38,273 bases of DNA, taken from IMG/VR virus record IMGVR_UViG_3300025137_000005, positions 1-38,273 of that record, one strand, 5' to 3'. The notes under the pieces are model-generated. The model had not been told where the DNA came from. It ran no database searches and saw nothing but the letters and a program-made list of their open reading frames with translations. Position 1 is the stretch's first letter. Every line of letters starts with the position of its first letter. Positions 8,262-15,582 of this stretch are shown in pieces. The DNA is from a virus. The position numbers and the translations under genes were made by a program.

Positions 8262-8729
8262 ATGCCAAAATTAACAGTACAAGAAGCAGCCATGACTGGC
8301 TTTACAGATGTCATTAGTTTTAAATTTGGAGATGACTTCAAAGCTAATACTAGTGCAGCAGCAATAACAAAGACATACTCTGTGCCAGCAGGTACACTCA
8401 TTGAGAATGCAGCTTATCACCTAGTTACACCTTTTACAGGTGGATCTATCTCCAATGTTACATTAGACATTGGTATTGGTGGTCAAGGATCAGCAACTAT
8501 TGATGATTTTATTGAAGCAGGAGACATCTTTGATGGTGCAACTTACTTAAAAAACAATGGATCTAAGCTTATAGGTGGGTCTGGAGCAAGGGGTCATCAG
8601 TTTGATACAGATGATACCATTGACATTGAGTTCACACCAGTAGGTGATGGTCTAGCAAATGCAACAGCAGGTGAAATTGTTATTAAGTTTACATTACTTA
8701 ATATGAATAAATCTGATGGAGTAAACTAA
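8262..8729 (+). CDS. Putative capsid decoration or head protein, 155 aa
   Basis: The 155-residue, Gly/Thr-rich, strand-rich protein directly follows the capsid gene and has an equally strong Shine-Dalgarno, both typical of abundant capsid-stabilising proteins. Strands around VPAGTLIENAAYHLVTPF and the C-terminal EIVIKFTLLNM suggest a beta sandwich. No Cys is present. The 22 bases around its start, from the preceding TAAGGAG to ATGCCA, recur exactly at the 28-residue gene at 11793. A minor virion protein is the main alternative. Confidence 0.6.
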   Translation: MPKLTVQEAAMTGFTDVISFKFGDDFKANTSAAAITKTYSVPAGTLIENAAYHLVTPFTGGSISNVTLDIGIGGQGSATIDDFIEAGDIFDGATYLKNNGSKLIGGSGARGHQFDTDDTIDIEFTPVGDGLANATAGEIVIKFTLLNMNKSDGVN

Positions 8730-8742
8730 TCTAATTTGGGTT

Positions 8743-8770
8743 GGGGGGCAAATAGCCCCCTGCCCTTTTT
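8743..8770 (+). terminator. Intrinsic terminator after the capsid genes
   Basis: GGGGGC (8744-8749) and GCCCCC (8755-8760) form a perfect 6-bp G/C stem with loop AAATA, followed after TGCCC by five T (8766-8770). It is the clearest terminator in the window. It lies between the decoration and 97-residue genes and would shape relative expression of head genes against downstream tail genes. Confidence 0.85.
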
Positions 8771-8773
8771 ATT

Positions 8774-9067
8774 ATGGAAGAAAATTATTCACAAGACGAA
8801 ACAGATGCAGCTTTTGTTGATCTAGTAAAAGGAGAACTAGACAAAGAAAAGAGGCAAGAAAAGTATAGAGTAGGACAAGCAGAAAAGGAAGCCAAGGATC
8901 TTGCTGGGGTAGATCATCCTATATTTGGTAAATGTGTAGCTTCAATACCTGCTAGAGATTACTTTAGACTTATAAACAAATATGGAACAGAAGAGGTACA
9001 TAGCCCTAAGTTCCTTAAATACTTTCAAAAAAACTTTGGTAACTTAACACCCAATAAATATAAATGA
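8774..9067 (+). CDS. Hypothetical protein, 97 aa
   Basis: The start lies four bases after the terminator T-run. The N-terminal half is charged and helical (ELDKEKRQEKYRVGQAEKEA); the C-terminal half is more globular, with a single Cys and a PARDYFRLINKYGTEE stretch. It overlaps the next gene by four bases (ATGA). The position between capsid and adaptor suggests a minor head or completion protein. I recognise no family. Confidence 0.7.
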   Translation: MEENYSQDETDAAFVDLVKGELDKEKRQEKYRVGQAEKEAKDLAGVDHPIFGKCVASIPARDYFRLINKYGTEEVHSPKFLKYFQKNFGNLTPNKYK

Positions 9068-10149
9068 AATCCTTTACTGATGCATTTGATTATATAAAAG
9101 CTTTAGCAGGTGTAAATAATTTTACAGCTCAAGAAAAAGCTAACATTAAGATACTCTTAAATAGGAGACTTAAGGTTGCATATAATGCACATGAGGCATG
9201 GAAAGAATATACAGTAGCAGGTGAAGAAAGGTTTTTTGCTCCCAAGACATTAACTATAGAAGATAAAGGTGCAACTGTAACCACATTATATTGGGCCGGC
9301 ATGACAAATGGATTTCCAGTTTATGTTAATCCTGACCCTGATGTACAAGGTGGTATAAATGTTTATCAATCTTTGTATAAAACTATTAGCACATCAACAG
9401 ATAGTGGTGGTGATTTTGTTATAACCCCTGGGGAGTGGAGATATGTTAAACAAACAAGAGTAACACTTACTTCATTAAATTTTTTAGAGCCATGGACAGC
9501 ACAAGTAGGAACACCTGCTGATGAAAATTTTTACTATGCTCAAACTGTTAATTTATATGGAAATATACAAGCTAATCCTGGATTTTCAGAACCTGACTTT
9601 AGTAAAGAAACAGTTTATCCTCACTTAGAAACTAACACTTGGCAGACAAGGGCAGAAGGTTCAGGTGTTAATACATTTAAAGTTATTGCATCAGATATGG
9701 TTGTTGTTCCCTATACAGAACAATTAAGTTCTAATAATCCATATCAAAAACATGAGGTAAGTACATTCCAAAGAGTTTTTAAAGAATACCCTTACCAAAG
9801 AAAGTCATCAATTGAGTATGATTTCCATGTAAATAGTGGTGGAGCATTGCCAATTAATTTAATTGAATCACCTAATTCTGTTTATGTAACATACAAAAAA
9901 ACATATACAGATCAAACTTTTGCTGAAGCAAGTGAGGATGTTAAGGTTATTGATAATACTTTTTTCCAATATGCTTGTTATGGGACATATGCTGATTTCT
10001 TAAGATTTGATGGGCAACTATCAAAAGCCTTAATAGAAGAAGAAATAGCACAAGGATTCCTTGATACTGAAATGGAAAAAGTTGATATAATGAATAATAG
10101 TAATTTAAATTTTAGGGTACAAACACACCTTAGTCACCAATCAAGATAA
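9064..10149 (+). CDS. Putative head-to-tail adaptor with an inserted beta domain
   Basis: The helical N-terminus (residues 1-45) and C-terminal segment (about 300-350, YGTYADFLRFDGQLSKALIE) resemble the helical bundle of podovirus adaptors, which sit under the portal. Between them lies a long strand-rich part. The NGFPVYVN and PGEWRYVKQTR pieces look like the small adhesive or carbohydrate-binding-like inserts common in marine phage virion proteins. The gene is in the expected slot between capsid and nozzle genes. At 361 residues it is larger than a minimal adaptor because of the insert. This is an inference from fold pattern and order. Confidence 0.55.
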   Translation: MKSFTDAFDYIKALAGVNNFTAQEKANIKILLNRRLKVAYNAHEAWKEYTVAGEERFFAPKTLTIEDKGATVTTLYWAGMTNGFPVYVNPDPDVQGGINVYQSLYKTISTSTDSGGDFVITPGEWRYVKQTRVTLTSLNFLEPWTAQVGTPADENFYYAQTVNLYGNIQANPGFSEPDFSKETVYPHLETNTWQTRAEGSGVNTFKVIASDMVVVPYTEQLSSNNPYQKHEVSTFQRVFKEYPYQRKSSIEYDFHVNSGGALPINLIESPNSVYVTYKKTYTDQTFAEASEDVKVIDNTFFQYACYGTYADFLRFDGQLSKALIEEEIAQGFLDTEMEKVDIMNNSNLNFRVQTHLSHQSR

Positions 10150-10151
10150 AT

Positions 10152-10472
10152 ATGAATACATATGTAGTAAACAGATATAATAAACCTACACCAGGAGCAG
10201 TTGCACAAAGTATGCAAATGACAACCTCAGATAATGCTGTAAAGACATTTGGTGCTTACAAAGAAAACACCAAAGTTATATTTTTAAGTGTATCAGGAGC
10301 TGCTGTTGGAATGACAATAGATGGTACAGCCCCAGGAGATACATCTTCTCATAGATTATTTTCAGGAAATAATTATTACTTTGCTAAGAATCTTATGCAA
10401 AATGCTAAGTTTAAAAGAATTTCTACAGGTACAGCTACAGTAAATCTGTATGCATCTGAGATGACCAATTAA
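10152..10472 (+). CDS. Small virion-type protein, 106 aa (paralogue of the next gene)
   Basis: The predicted structure is mostly beta. The C-terminal two-thirds aligns by eye with the neighbouring 131-residue protein: both have a KV-FL strand, an MTIDGT-P turn, an aromatic-rich segment, an AKF/ARF strand and a final SEMT/TEMT. The pair therefore looks like a tandem duplication. A capsid accessory, spike or tail-decoration role is plausible. No known family is recognised. Confidence 0.7.
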   Translation: MNTYVVNRYNKPTPGAVAQSMQMTTSDNAVKTFGAYKENTKVIFLSVSGAAVGMTIDGTAPGDTSSHRLFSGNNYYFAKNLMQNAKFKRISTGTATVNLYASEMTN

Positions 10473-10476
10473 TGTC

Positions 10477-10872
10477 ATGCCAAATGAATTTGAGGTAACT
10501 GTAGAAGAAAACCTTGTTCCTACTCCTAGACCAGGCAGGGCAAATAATGGTAGGCATTTTAGGCAATGGTTTAAAGGTAGTGGAACACCTGGTCAATCGA
10601 TAAAAAAATTTTTTGATATATCTGATAGAACCAAAGTTTGTTTTTTACAAATAAAATCAAGGGAAAATAATACAGGAAAACAAAAACTTTTAATGACAAT
10701 AGATGGTACTACACCAAATGTAGATGCTCCAGAAATAAGAACAGGTCATGAGTTATCAGAAAGAACAATATATAAATTCAATGCAGATCTAGTAAGAGCA
10801 GCTAGATTTTCTAATATACCTACATCACAAACCAAAGACATAACTCTTGTTTGTACAGAAATGACAATTTGA
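10477..10872 (+). CDS. Small virion-type protein, 131 aa (paralogue of the previous gene)
   Basis: This protein shares the MTIDGT core and the terminal TEMT with the upstream 106-residue protein but has an extra Arg/Pro/Gly-rich N-terminal extension of about 40 residues (RPGRANNGRHFRQWFKGSG). The start codon is separated from the previous stop by only four bases. The two copies may form a hetero-oligomer or have divided the work of one virion protein. The function is unknown. Confidence 0.7.
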   Translation: MPNEFEVTVEENLVPTPRPGRANNGRHFRQWFKGSGTPGQSIKKFFDISDRTKVCFLQIKSRENNTGKQKLLMTIDGTTPNVDAPEIRTGHELSERTIYKFNADLVRAARFSNIPTSQTKDITLVCTEMTI

Positions 10873-10873
10873 A

Positions 10874-11023
10874 ATGGATGGGTTAATAGACAGATTGGGA
10901 ATATCATTTATGGGATTATTGGCATCTTGGGGATTGATGGATATTAGTTTATTTTTAGCAGGGATTGCATCAATAATGACAATCATACATACTGCTATTT
11001 CAATTTATAAAATTCTAAAATGA
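10874..11023 (+). CDS. Small membrane protein, 49 aa; possible holin
   Basis: ATG at 10874 reads MDGLIDRLGISFMGLLASWG, then a second hydrophobic stretch (LFLAGIASIMTIIHTAISIY), and ends at TGA 11021-11023, overlapping the next start (ATGA). Two closely spaced membrane segments with a basic C-terminal YKILK resemble a two-span (class II) holin or a small inner-membrane anchor. Holins pierce the membrane at lysis. The membrane protein at 11384 is a second candidate. I saw no endolysin to pair it with. Confidence 0.6.
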   Translation: MDGLIDRLGISFMGLLASWGLMDISLFLAGIASIMTIIHTAISIYKILK

Positions 11024-11259
11024 GGAAAGAACACAAAAGTAAAACAGGTGGACTTACACAAAAAGGAAGAGATCATTTTAAAAGAAAGACAGGGGCAAAC
11101 CTTAAGCCTCCTGTTACAGAAAAAAACCCAAAGGGTAAACAAGCTAAAAGAAAAAAATCTTTTTGTGCTAGGATGAAAGGTAATCCTGGCCCTATGAAAG
11201 ACAAAAAAGGTAAACCTACTAGAAAAGCTTTAGCCCTTAGAAAATGGAGATGTGGATAA
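11020..11259 (+). CDS. Basic Lys-rich protein, 79 aa (DUF6321-like family of marine phages)
   Basis: The sequence pattern GLTQKGRDHFKRKTGANLK, a Lys/Arg linker, FCARMKGNPGPMKDKKGKPT and final ALRKWRC is one I recognise from many marine phages and believe is catalogued as DUF6321; the name is from memory. Two Cys (in FCARM and KWRC) flank the basic region and might bind metal. It is strongly positive, so packaged-DNA or nucleic-acid binding is plausible. It overlaps its neighbours by ATGA and TAATG. Confidence 0.75.
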   Translation: MRKEHKSKTGGLTQKGRDHFKRKTGANLKPPVTEKNPKGKQAKRKKSFCARMKGNPGPMKDKKGKPTRKALALRKWRCG

Positions 11260-11387
11260 TGAGCCTATATAAAAACATTAATAAAAGAAAAAAAGCAGGA
11301 ACTAGTCGTCCTAAATCTAAATCAACAATATCAGCTAAAGCATATAAAAATATGAAAGCTGGTTTTCCTAAGAAAAAAAAGAAATGA
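11259..11387 (+). CDS. Small basic protein, 42 aa
   Basis: ATG at 11259 reads MSLYKNINKRKKAGTSRPKS, then a short segment with AYKNMKAGF, and ends in a Lys tail at TGA 11385-11387. I recognise near-identical small proteins as a recurring element of marine phage structural clusters. It overlaps both neighbours (TAATG and ATGA), which supports real translation. The extreme basicity suggests association with packaged DNA or RNA. The function is unknown. Confidence 0.75.
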   Translation: MSLYKNINKRKKAGTSRPKSKSTISAKAYKNMKAGFPKKKKK

Positions 11388-11779
11388 CTAGTGAATTAAC
11401 AGCACTAGCTATGGGTGGGTCAGCTGGGTTTATTTTTAAATTGATTTCATCAATGGTAGAAGCACAGACAAAAACCACACAGATGCTCCTGAAGAGGCAG
11501 CAAGTGGCAGATGATAGTGCAGATAGGGCAGCAGCAAGAGATGGTGGTGTGTGGACAAGGAGAGCTATTGTAGGGGTATGTTTGTTTGCAGTTGTTATAG
11601 CACCATTTATGTTAGCACATAGCCCAGAAGGTATTACAGTAGGAACTGAAAAGAATTTGTTTGGTATAATTAGTTGGACTAATTGGAAAACCTTAAGTGG
11701 TTTTGTAGTTTTGCCAGAAATTAGACAAACATTATTAGCCATAGTAGGATTCTACTTTGGATCATCACAAGTAAAATAA
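11384..11779 (+). CDS. Membrane protein, 131 aa; putative holin
   Basis: The N-terminus (residues 8-25) is weakly hydrophobic. A charged helix (AQTKTTQMLLKRQQ) follows, then a clear membrane span at about residues 60-80 (RRAIVGVCLFAVVIAPFMLA) and a C-terminal hydrophobic segment (TLLAIVGFYFGSS). The WTRRAIV...GFYFGSS layout matches a membrane protein found near lysis genes in many marine phages, often called a three-span holin. It would permeabilise the inner membrane. No adjacent endolysin is recognisable. It overlaps the previous gene by ATGA. Confidence 0.65.
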   Translation: MTSELTALAMGGSAGFIFKLISSMVEAQTKTTQMLLKRQQVADDSADRAAARDGGVWTRRAIVGVCLFAVVIAPFMLAHSPEGITVGTEKNLFGIISWTNWKTLSGFVVLPEIRQTLLAIVGFYFGSSQVK

Positions 11780-11792
11780 GGAGAAAAATATT

Positions 11793-11879
11793 ATGCCATC
11801 AGGAAAAGGAACATACGGAAGTAAAAGAGGTAGACCACCAATGAAAAAAAGTGGAATGAAAACTAGAAAGAAAAAATAA
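11793..11879 (+). CDS. Small AT-hook-like basic protein, 28 aa
   Basis: ATG at 11793 reads MPSGKGTYGSKRGRPPMKKS and ends in a Lys/Arg tail at TAA 11877-11879. KRGRPP is the core of an AT-hook, which binds the minor groove of AT-rich DNA. I recognise this small protein family from marine podoviruses. A strong Shine-Dalgarno, identical over 22 bases with that of the decoration gene at 8262, argues for high expression. The stop overlaps the next start (TAATG). Confidence 0.78.
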   Translation: MPSGKGTYGSKRGRPPMKKSGMKTRKKK

Positions 11880-12574
11880 TGGCTACATCTAACAGGAAAC
11901 CATTGGCAAGGAGAAGGGTAGTACCAGTAAAGAAAAAAACTACTACCCCAAAACCAGTTGCATCTACAGTATCCAACAGGAAACCATTGCCCAGAAGAAG
12001 AGTAGTACCTGTTAAGAAACCCACAGCACAAGCTACTCCTGGTGTATCTAATAGAGAGCCATTGCCAAGGAGAAGGGTAATACCTGTAAACAAACCTTTA
12101 CAAGCTACCCCTGGTGTATCTAATAGAGAGCCATTACCTAGGAGAAGGGTAGTGCCAGTAAAGACACCAATGAACCCAACTATGGGGCAACCATTGAACC
12201 CAATAGGAAAGCCATTTGTAAACACAATGCCTGAAGCAGTTCAAGATAAAGCTATGCAATACATTACACCTGGTATTCAGAATGGAATGCAAGGTTATTT
12301 TTCAGATAGTAGGATGGATAATTTTGTTCCTCAAAACCCGGCTCCTAACTACAACTCTATGTTAAGGTCAGCTGAAAATGCAGCAAGGGACAATTACTTG
12401 AGATCACAAGAGTTACTAAATTCAAGACCTCCACAAACTAATATTATGTCACCTGACTTTCAAAGTATGTTACAAAAATTACTTAGTAGTTATCAAAATG
12501 AACTCAATTCAGGAAGAACTAATCCACTAAGTAGTAAACAGTTTAATAACATTTTTGGTGGATTAGGTAGATAG
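11879..12574 (+). CDS. Virion-type protein with four Arg-rich N-terminal repeats, 231 aa
   Basis: The first 94 residues hold four copies of SNR(K/E)PL(A/P)RRRV(V/I)PV beginning at residues 4, 32, 57 and 81, joined by Lys/Thr/Pro linkers. The remainder (95-231) is Asn/Gln/Ser-rich and helical, with a conserved-looking SPDFQSMLQKLLSSYQNEL segment and a Gly-rich end. The repeats are strongly positive and may wrap DNA or contact membrane or a polyanion. Its place just before the tail nozzle gene suggests a virion or ejection component. No family is recognised. Confidence 0.7.
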   Translation: MATSNRKPLARRRVVPVKKKTTTPKPVASTVSNRKPLPRRRVVPVKKPTAQATPGVSNREPLPRRRVIPVNKPLQATPGVSNREPLPRRRVVPVKTPMNPTMGQPLNPIGKPFVNTMPEAVQDKAMQYITPGIQNGMQGYFSDSRMDNFVPQNPAPNYNSMLRSAENAARDNYLRSQELLNSRPPQTNIMSPDFQSMLQKLLSSYQNELNSGRTNPLSSKQFNNIFGGLGR

Positions 12575-12577
12575 TGA

Positions 12578-14725
12578 ATGCCAAGGTATCAACAGTATGG
12601 TGAGTTAGATGAACAACCTGTAGAACAACAGGACTTAGGTTTTATTGGCTATAACAATAGGACAAGAGAAGATTTATTACCTGAAACTTTTTTAACTACA
12701 AGTGTTAATGGTGAGATAGATCGCAATGGCAAGTGGCAAATTCGCAAAGGTTTACTAGAAGTATCTGAAGCATTAGCTACTTCTGCTTCTGCAATATTAC
12801 TTAATACTGCTAGTGCAGAGTTACCTTTCACATTAGCAGATAATGCTGTAAATCTAATCTATGCATCTTGTGGTTTTTCTGACCCAAGGGTAAATGTCAC
12901 AGAGGTAGTAGATTACTCAGATACAACTAATACAGATTACATAGTTGTTGTTACTAATTTAAAGGCAACAGTGATAGATGTAAGGTTAGCTACTAAACAA
13001 GATGTTTATTACCCTGCAAGTGTAAGTGTTAGTAAGAAAGGTGATGCCATGCAAGCTTTTGATAAAGTTATGGTTTTCCAAGATGGTGTAGTATCTCTAG
13101 AATGGGATGGTAATCTACAAGATGTAGTAGCAACTACCTTTGTAGTAGGCCAGAGCTATAGGATTGAAGCAACAGGAAACACAGACTTTACAGCTATAGG
13201 TGCTGCTGACTCTAACCCAGGGACTATATTTGTAGCTACAGGTGTTGGTACTGGTACAGGTACAGCAAAGACTACATTTATGGAAGTAGCTAAAGGTGCA
13301 TATCCATCATTAACATTATATGATTCAAGCAACAATACTGTTGTTAGTAATGGTGTGGCAACAGTTACTGAAAGTACACATGGATTAAAGGTTGGAGATG
13401 TGGTTATTTGTTTAGATAAAGGATCAAGCAATTTATTAGATGATACTGGTTACATAATATCTTCTGTTGCAGATGTAAATACATTTACATTTTTTACAAC
13501 ATCAGATGATAGTACAGCAACTACTGTTAAATTCATGCAAAAACAAAGCCAAGGTATTGGGTATCTAAGAATGCCTTCTCCTGCATTTGGTGTAAATTTT
13601 CAAAGAAGATTGGCAGTACCTTTTAAATGGGATGTAACTTCCGGCACACCAGTTTTCCAAAATAGACATGATGAAATACTTATATCTAAGATTGATGATA
13701 CAGATACCTATGATAGGTTTAATGGTGGGTTTAGGTTTGAAATAGGATCTGATGATTTTCTTGTAGGGTTACATCCTTATAGTGACCAACAATTAATAGC
13801 ACTTATGAGAGATAGTGTGCATGTTATTACTGTGGAAAAAGATTTGGATACAGCAGTACAAAATGTAGTATCAACAGAAATAGGATGTGTAGCTAGAAGA
13901 TCAATAGTACAAATAGGAAATCAAATAGTTTTTCTATCTGACAATGGTGTGTATGCATTAGACTTTCAAGACCTATATAACTTAAGGGGTAGGGATGTGC
14001 CTATGAGTGAGCCTATTACAGGTTCAATAAATAATTTAAATAAAGATTATTGGCACAATTCTTTTGCTGTATATTTTGATAATAGATATTTCCTAGCAGT
14101 ACCATCATCTGATAGTATTACACAATCATCTGGGGGTGAAGATGGTAATAATGTAGCTAACAAAATTAATAGAATCTTAGTGTATAACTTATTAAACAAA
14201 CAGTGGGAAACAGAATTGTTTGTAGATAGCACAAATTTCGAAATAGATAATATGATTGTTGCTGGTAATGGAAACTTTAAACAATTATACATAATAACTA
14301 AGCATGGTGCTATACAATACTTTGGTGGAGATGGTAATTTAGATGTGGCAGCCACATCATTAAACACTACAGAAACATTGCCTATACCAGGGATTGCAGA
14401 AACAAGAGGATACAACTTTGGCACTAATGAAATAAAGAAATTTAATAGATTTGAATTACAAGTTGAATCAGGAAATGAGAGTGTTGATTTTGATGTTACT
14501 GCAATAGTACAAGATATAGACTTTACAACAAAGTTAGGTAAGTTATCTGAATTTTCAGATGGTGATTTACAACCTAATGAAGATTTTTATGTAAGAGGTA
14601 GGATAGGAAACCCAAGGGGTTACACATGTAAGTTAAAGTTTGACAATTTTTCAGGTAGACCAATCATTAAGACATTGAGAATGTCTGCTAGTAACACATT
14701 AAAATCAACTGATACAATAGAATAA
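12578..14725 (+). CDS. Tail nozzle / DNA-stabilisation protein (P22 gp10 or T7 gp12-like) with adhesive insertions
   Basis: The 715-residue protein has features of the beta-propeller nozzle that closes the short tail: an N-terminal Arg-rich start with GEIDRNGKWQIRKGL and a propeller-blade signature IVFLSDNGVYALDF near residue 450. Two inserts are recognisable from marine phage proteins. One at about residues 185-232 has the FTAIGAADSNPGTIFVATGV pattern and a GTGTGTA run. The other, at about 245-325, has HGLKVGDVVI...NTFTFF. These inserted modules are probably surface-binding and lengthen the protein well beyond P22 gp10. The fibre gene follows immediately, as expected. Confidence 0.7.
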   Translation: MPRYQQYGELDEQPVEQQDLGFIGYNNRTREDLLPETFLTTSVNGEIDRNGKWQIRKGLLEVSEALATSASAILLNTASAELPFTLADNAVNLIYASCGFSDPRVNVTEVVDYSDTTNTDYIVVVTNLKATVIDVRLATKQDVYYPASVSVSKKGDAMQAFDKVMVFQDGVVSLEWDGNLQDVVATTFVVGQSYRIEATGNTDFTAIGAADSNPGTIFVATGVGTGTGTAKTTFMEVAKGAYPSLTLYDSSNNTVVSNGVATVTESTHGLKVGDVVICLDKGSSNLLDDTGYIISSVADVNTFTFFTTSDDSTATTVKFMQKQSQGIGYLRMPSPAFGVNFQRRLAVPFKWDVTSGTPVFQNRHDEILISKIDDTDTYDRFNGGFRFEIGSDDFLVGLHPYSDQQLIALMRDSVHVITVEKDLDTAVQNVVSTEIGCVARRSIVQIGNQIVFLSDNGVYALDFQDLYNLRGRDVPMSEPITGSINNLNKDYWHNSFAVYFDNRYFLAVPSSDSITQSSGGEDGNNVANKINRILVYNLLNKQWETELFVDSTNFEIDNMIVAGNGNFKQLYIITKHGAIQYFGGDGNLDVAATSLNTTETLPIPGIAETRGYNFGTNEIKKFNRFELQVESGNESVDFDVTAIVQDIDFTTKLGKLSEFSDGDLQPNEDFYVRGRIGNPRGYTCKLKFDNFSGRPIIKTLRMSASNTLKSTDTIE

Positions 14726-15576
14726 TGGGCACATACTTAAATAGAGGAGTAAACTTTACAACTGGAGATCAAGTAACTGCAGCAAACCTACAAAATCTTG
14801 TAGACAATGCAACACTAGCTACAGGAGCTGGGGATGGACAGACAATAGAAATCACAGACAACACAATTACTGTTGCTAATGGTGGCATAACCCCTGTAAA
14901 ATTATCTACAGGTGGGCCAGGATGGGATGCATCTAGTAACTTAACTGTAGGTGGTAATGCTACTATCACAGGGAATACATCTACTGCTAATATTACAGCT
15001 AGTGGAACAGCTAATGTAGGTGGGGATGCTACCTTTACTAGTGGTATGCAAGTTACAGGCTCACATGGTACTACAGATGGAATTTTAAATGTTGGGAATC
15101 CAAGTAGTAAAGCAAGTACAGTTAATATTGATGGTACTCTTCAAGTAACAGGTGCTTCTAGTTTGCAAGCTTTATCTTCCACAAATATTACTTGTGCAAA
15201 TATTAATGCAACAGGTACAATCACAGGTACTTATGGTGGCAATGGTTCTATTTTTGCTGCTGCTTCTTTTCTTTTGGTGGGAGAAAGCTTACTTCCTAAC
15301 TCTAATAAATTTAATGTAACTAGTGTAGCAAGGGATGCTTCAAGTGATAGTGGGGATGTTAAGGTGTATTTAGTTACACTAGCTAGTGCAGCACCTAATA
15401 CAAGTTATATAGTGAATTACAGTAAATCATTTGGAGCAGCATCAATACAAGATAGTGATACATCAGACATTGCTACCATATCTGCTGGCATTTCTACAAC
15501 TCAATTTAAGATAGGTATCCATAATAGAACAGATGCAACCACTGTTGGATTTTCAGTTATAGCCCCAACTAGTTAA
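14725..15576 (+). CDS. Putative tail fibre/spike protein, 283 aa
   Basis: The N-terminus (MGTYLNRGVNFTTGDQVTAA) looks like a virion-attachment segment. Residues about 70-175 are short Thr/Gly/Asn repeats of the VTGNxTxxGT kind (ITASGTANVGGDATFTSGMQ), typical of a beta-helical fibre shaft. The C-terminal 80 residues form a separate small domain (KIGIHNRTDATTVGFSVIAP) that may be the tip. It would bind the host surface. At 283 residues it is short for a fibre, and no other fibre is present, so the giant protein downstream may share receptor functions. Confidence 0.65.
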   Translation: MGTYLNRGVNFTTGDQVTAANLQNLVDNATLATGAGDGQTIEITDNTITVANGGITPVKLSTGGPGWDASSNLTVGGNATITGNTSTANITASGTANVGGDATFTSGMQVTGSHGTTDGILNVGNPSSKASTVNIDGTLQVTGASSLQALSSTNITCANINATGTITGTYGGNGSIFAAASFLLVGESLLPNSNKFNVTSVARDASSDSGDVKVYLVTLASAAPNTSYIVNYSKSFGAASIQDSDTSDIATISAGISTTQFKIGIHNRTDATTVGFSVIAPTS

Positions 15577-15582
15577 TTACTT

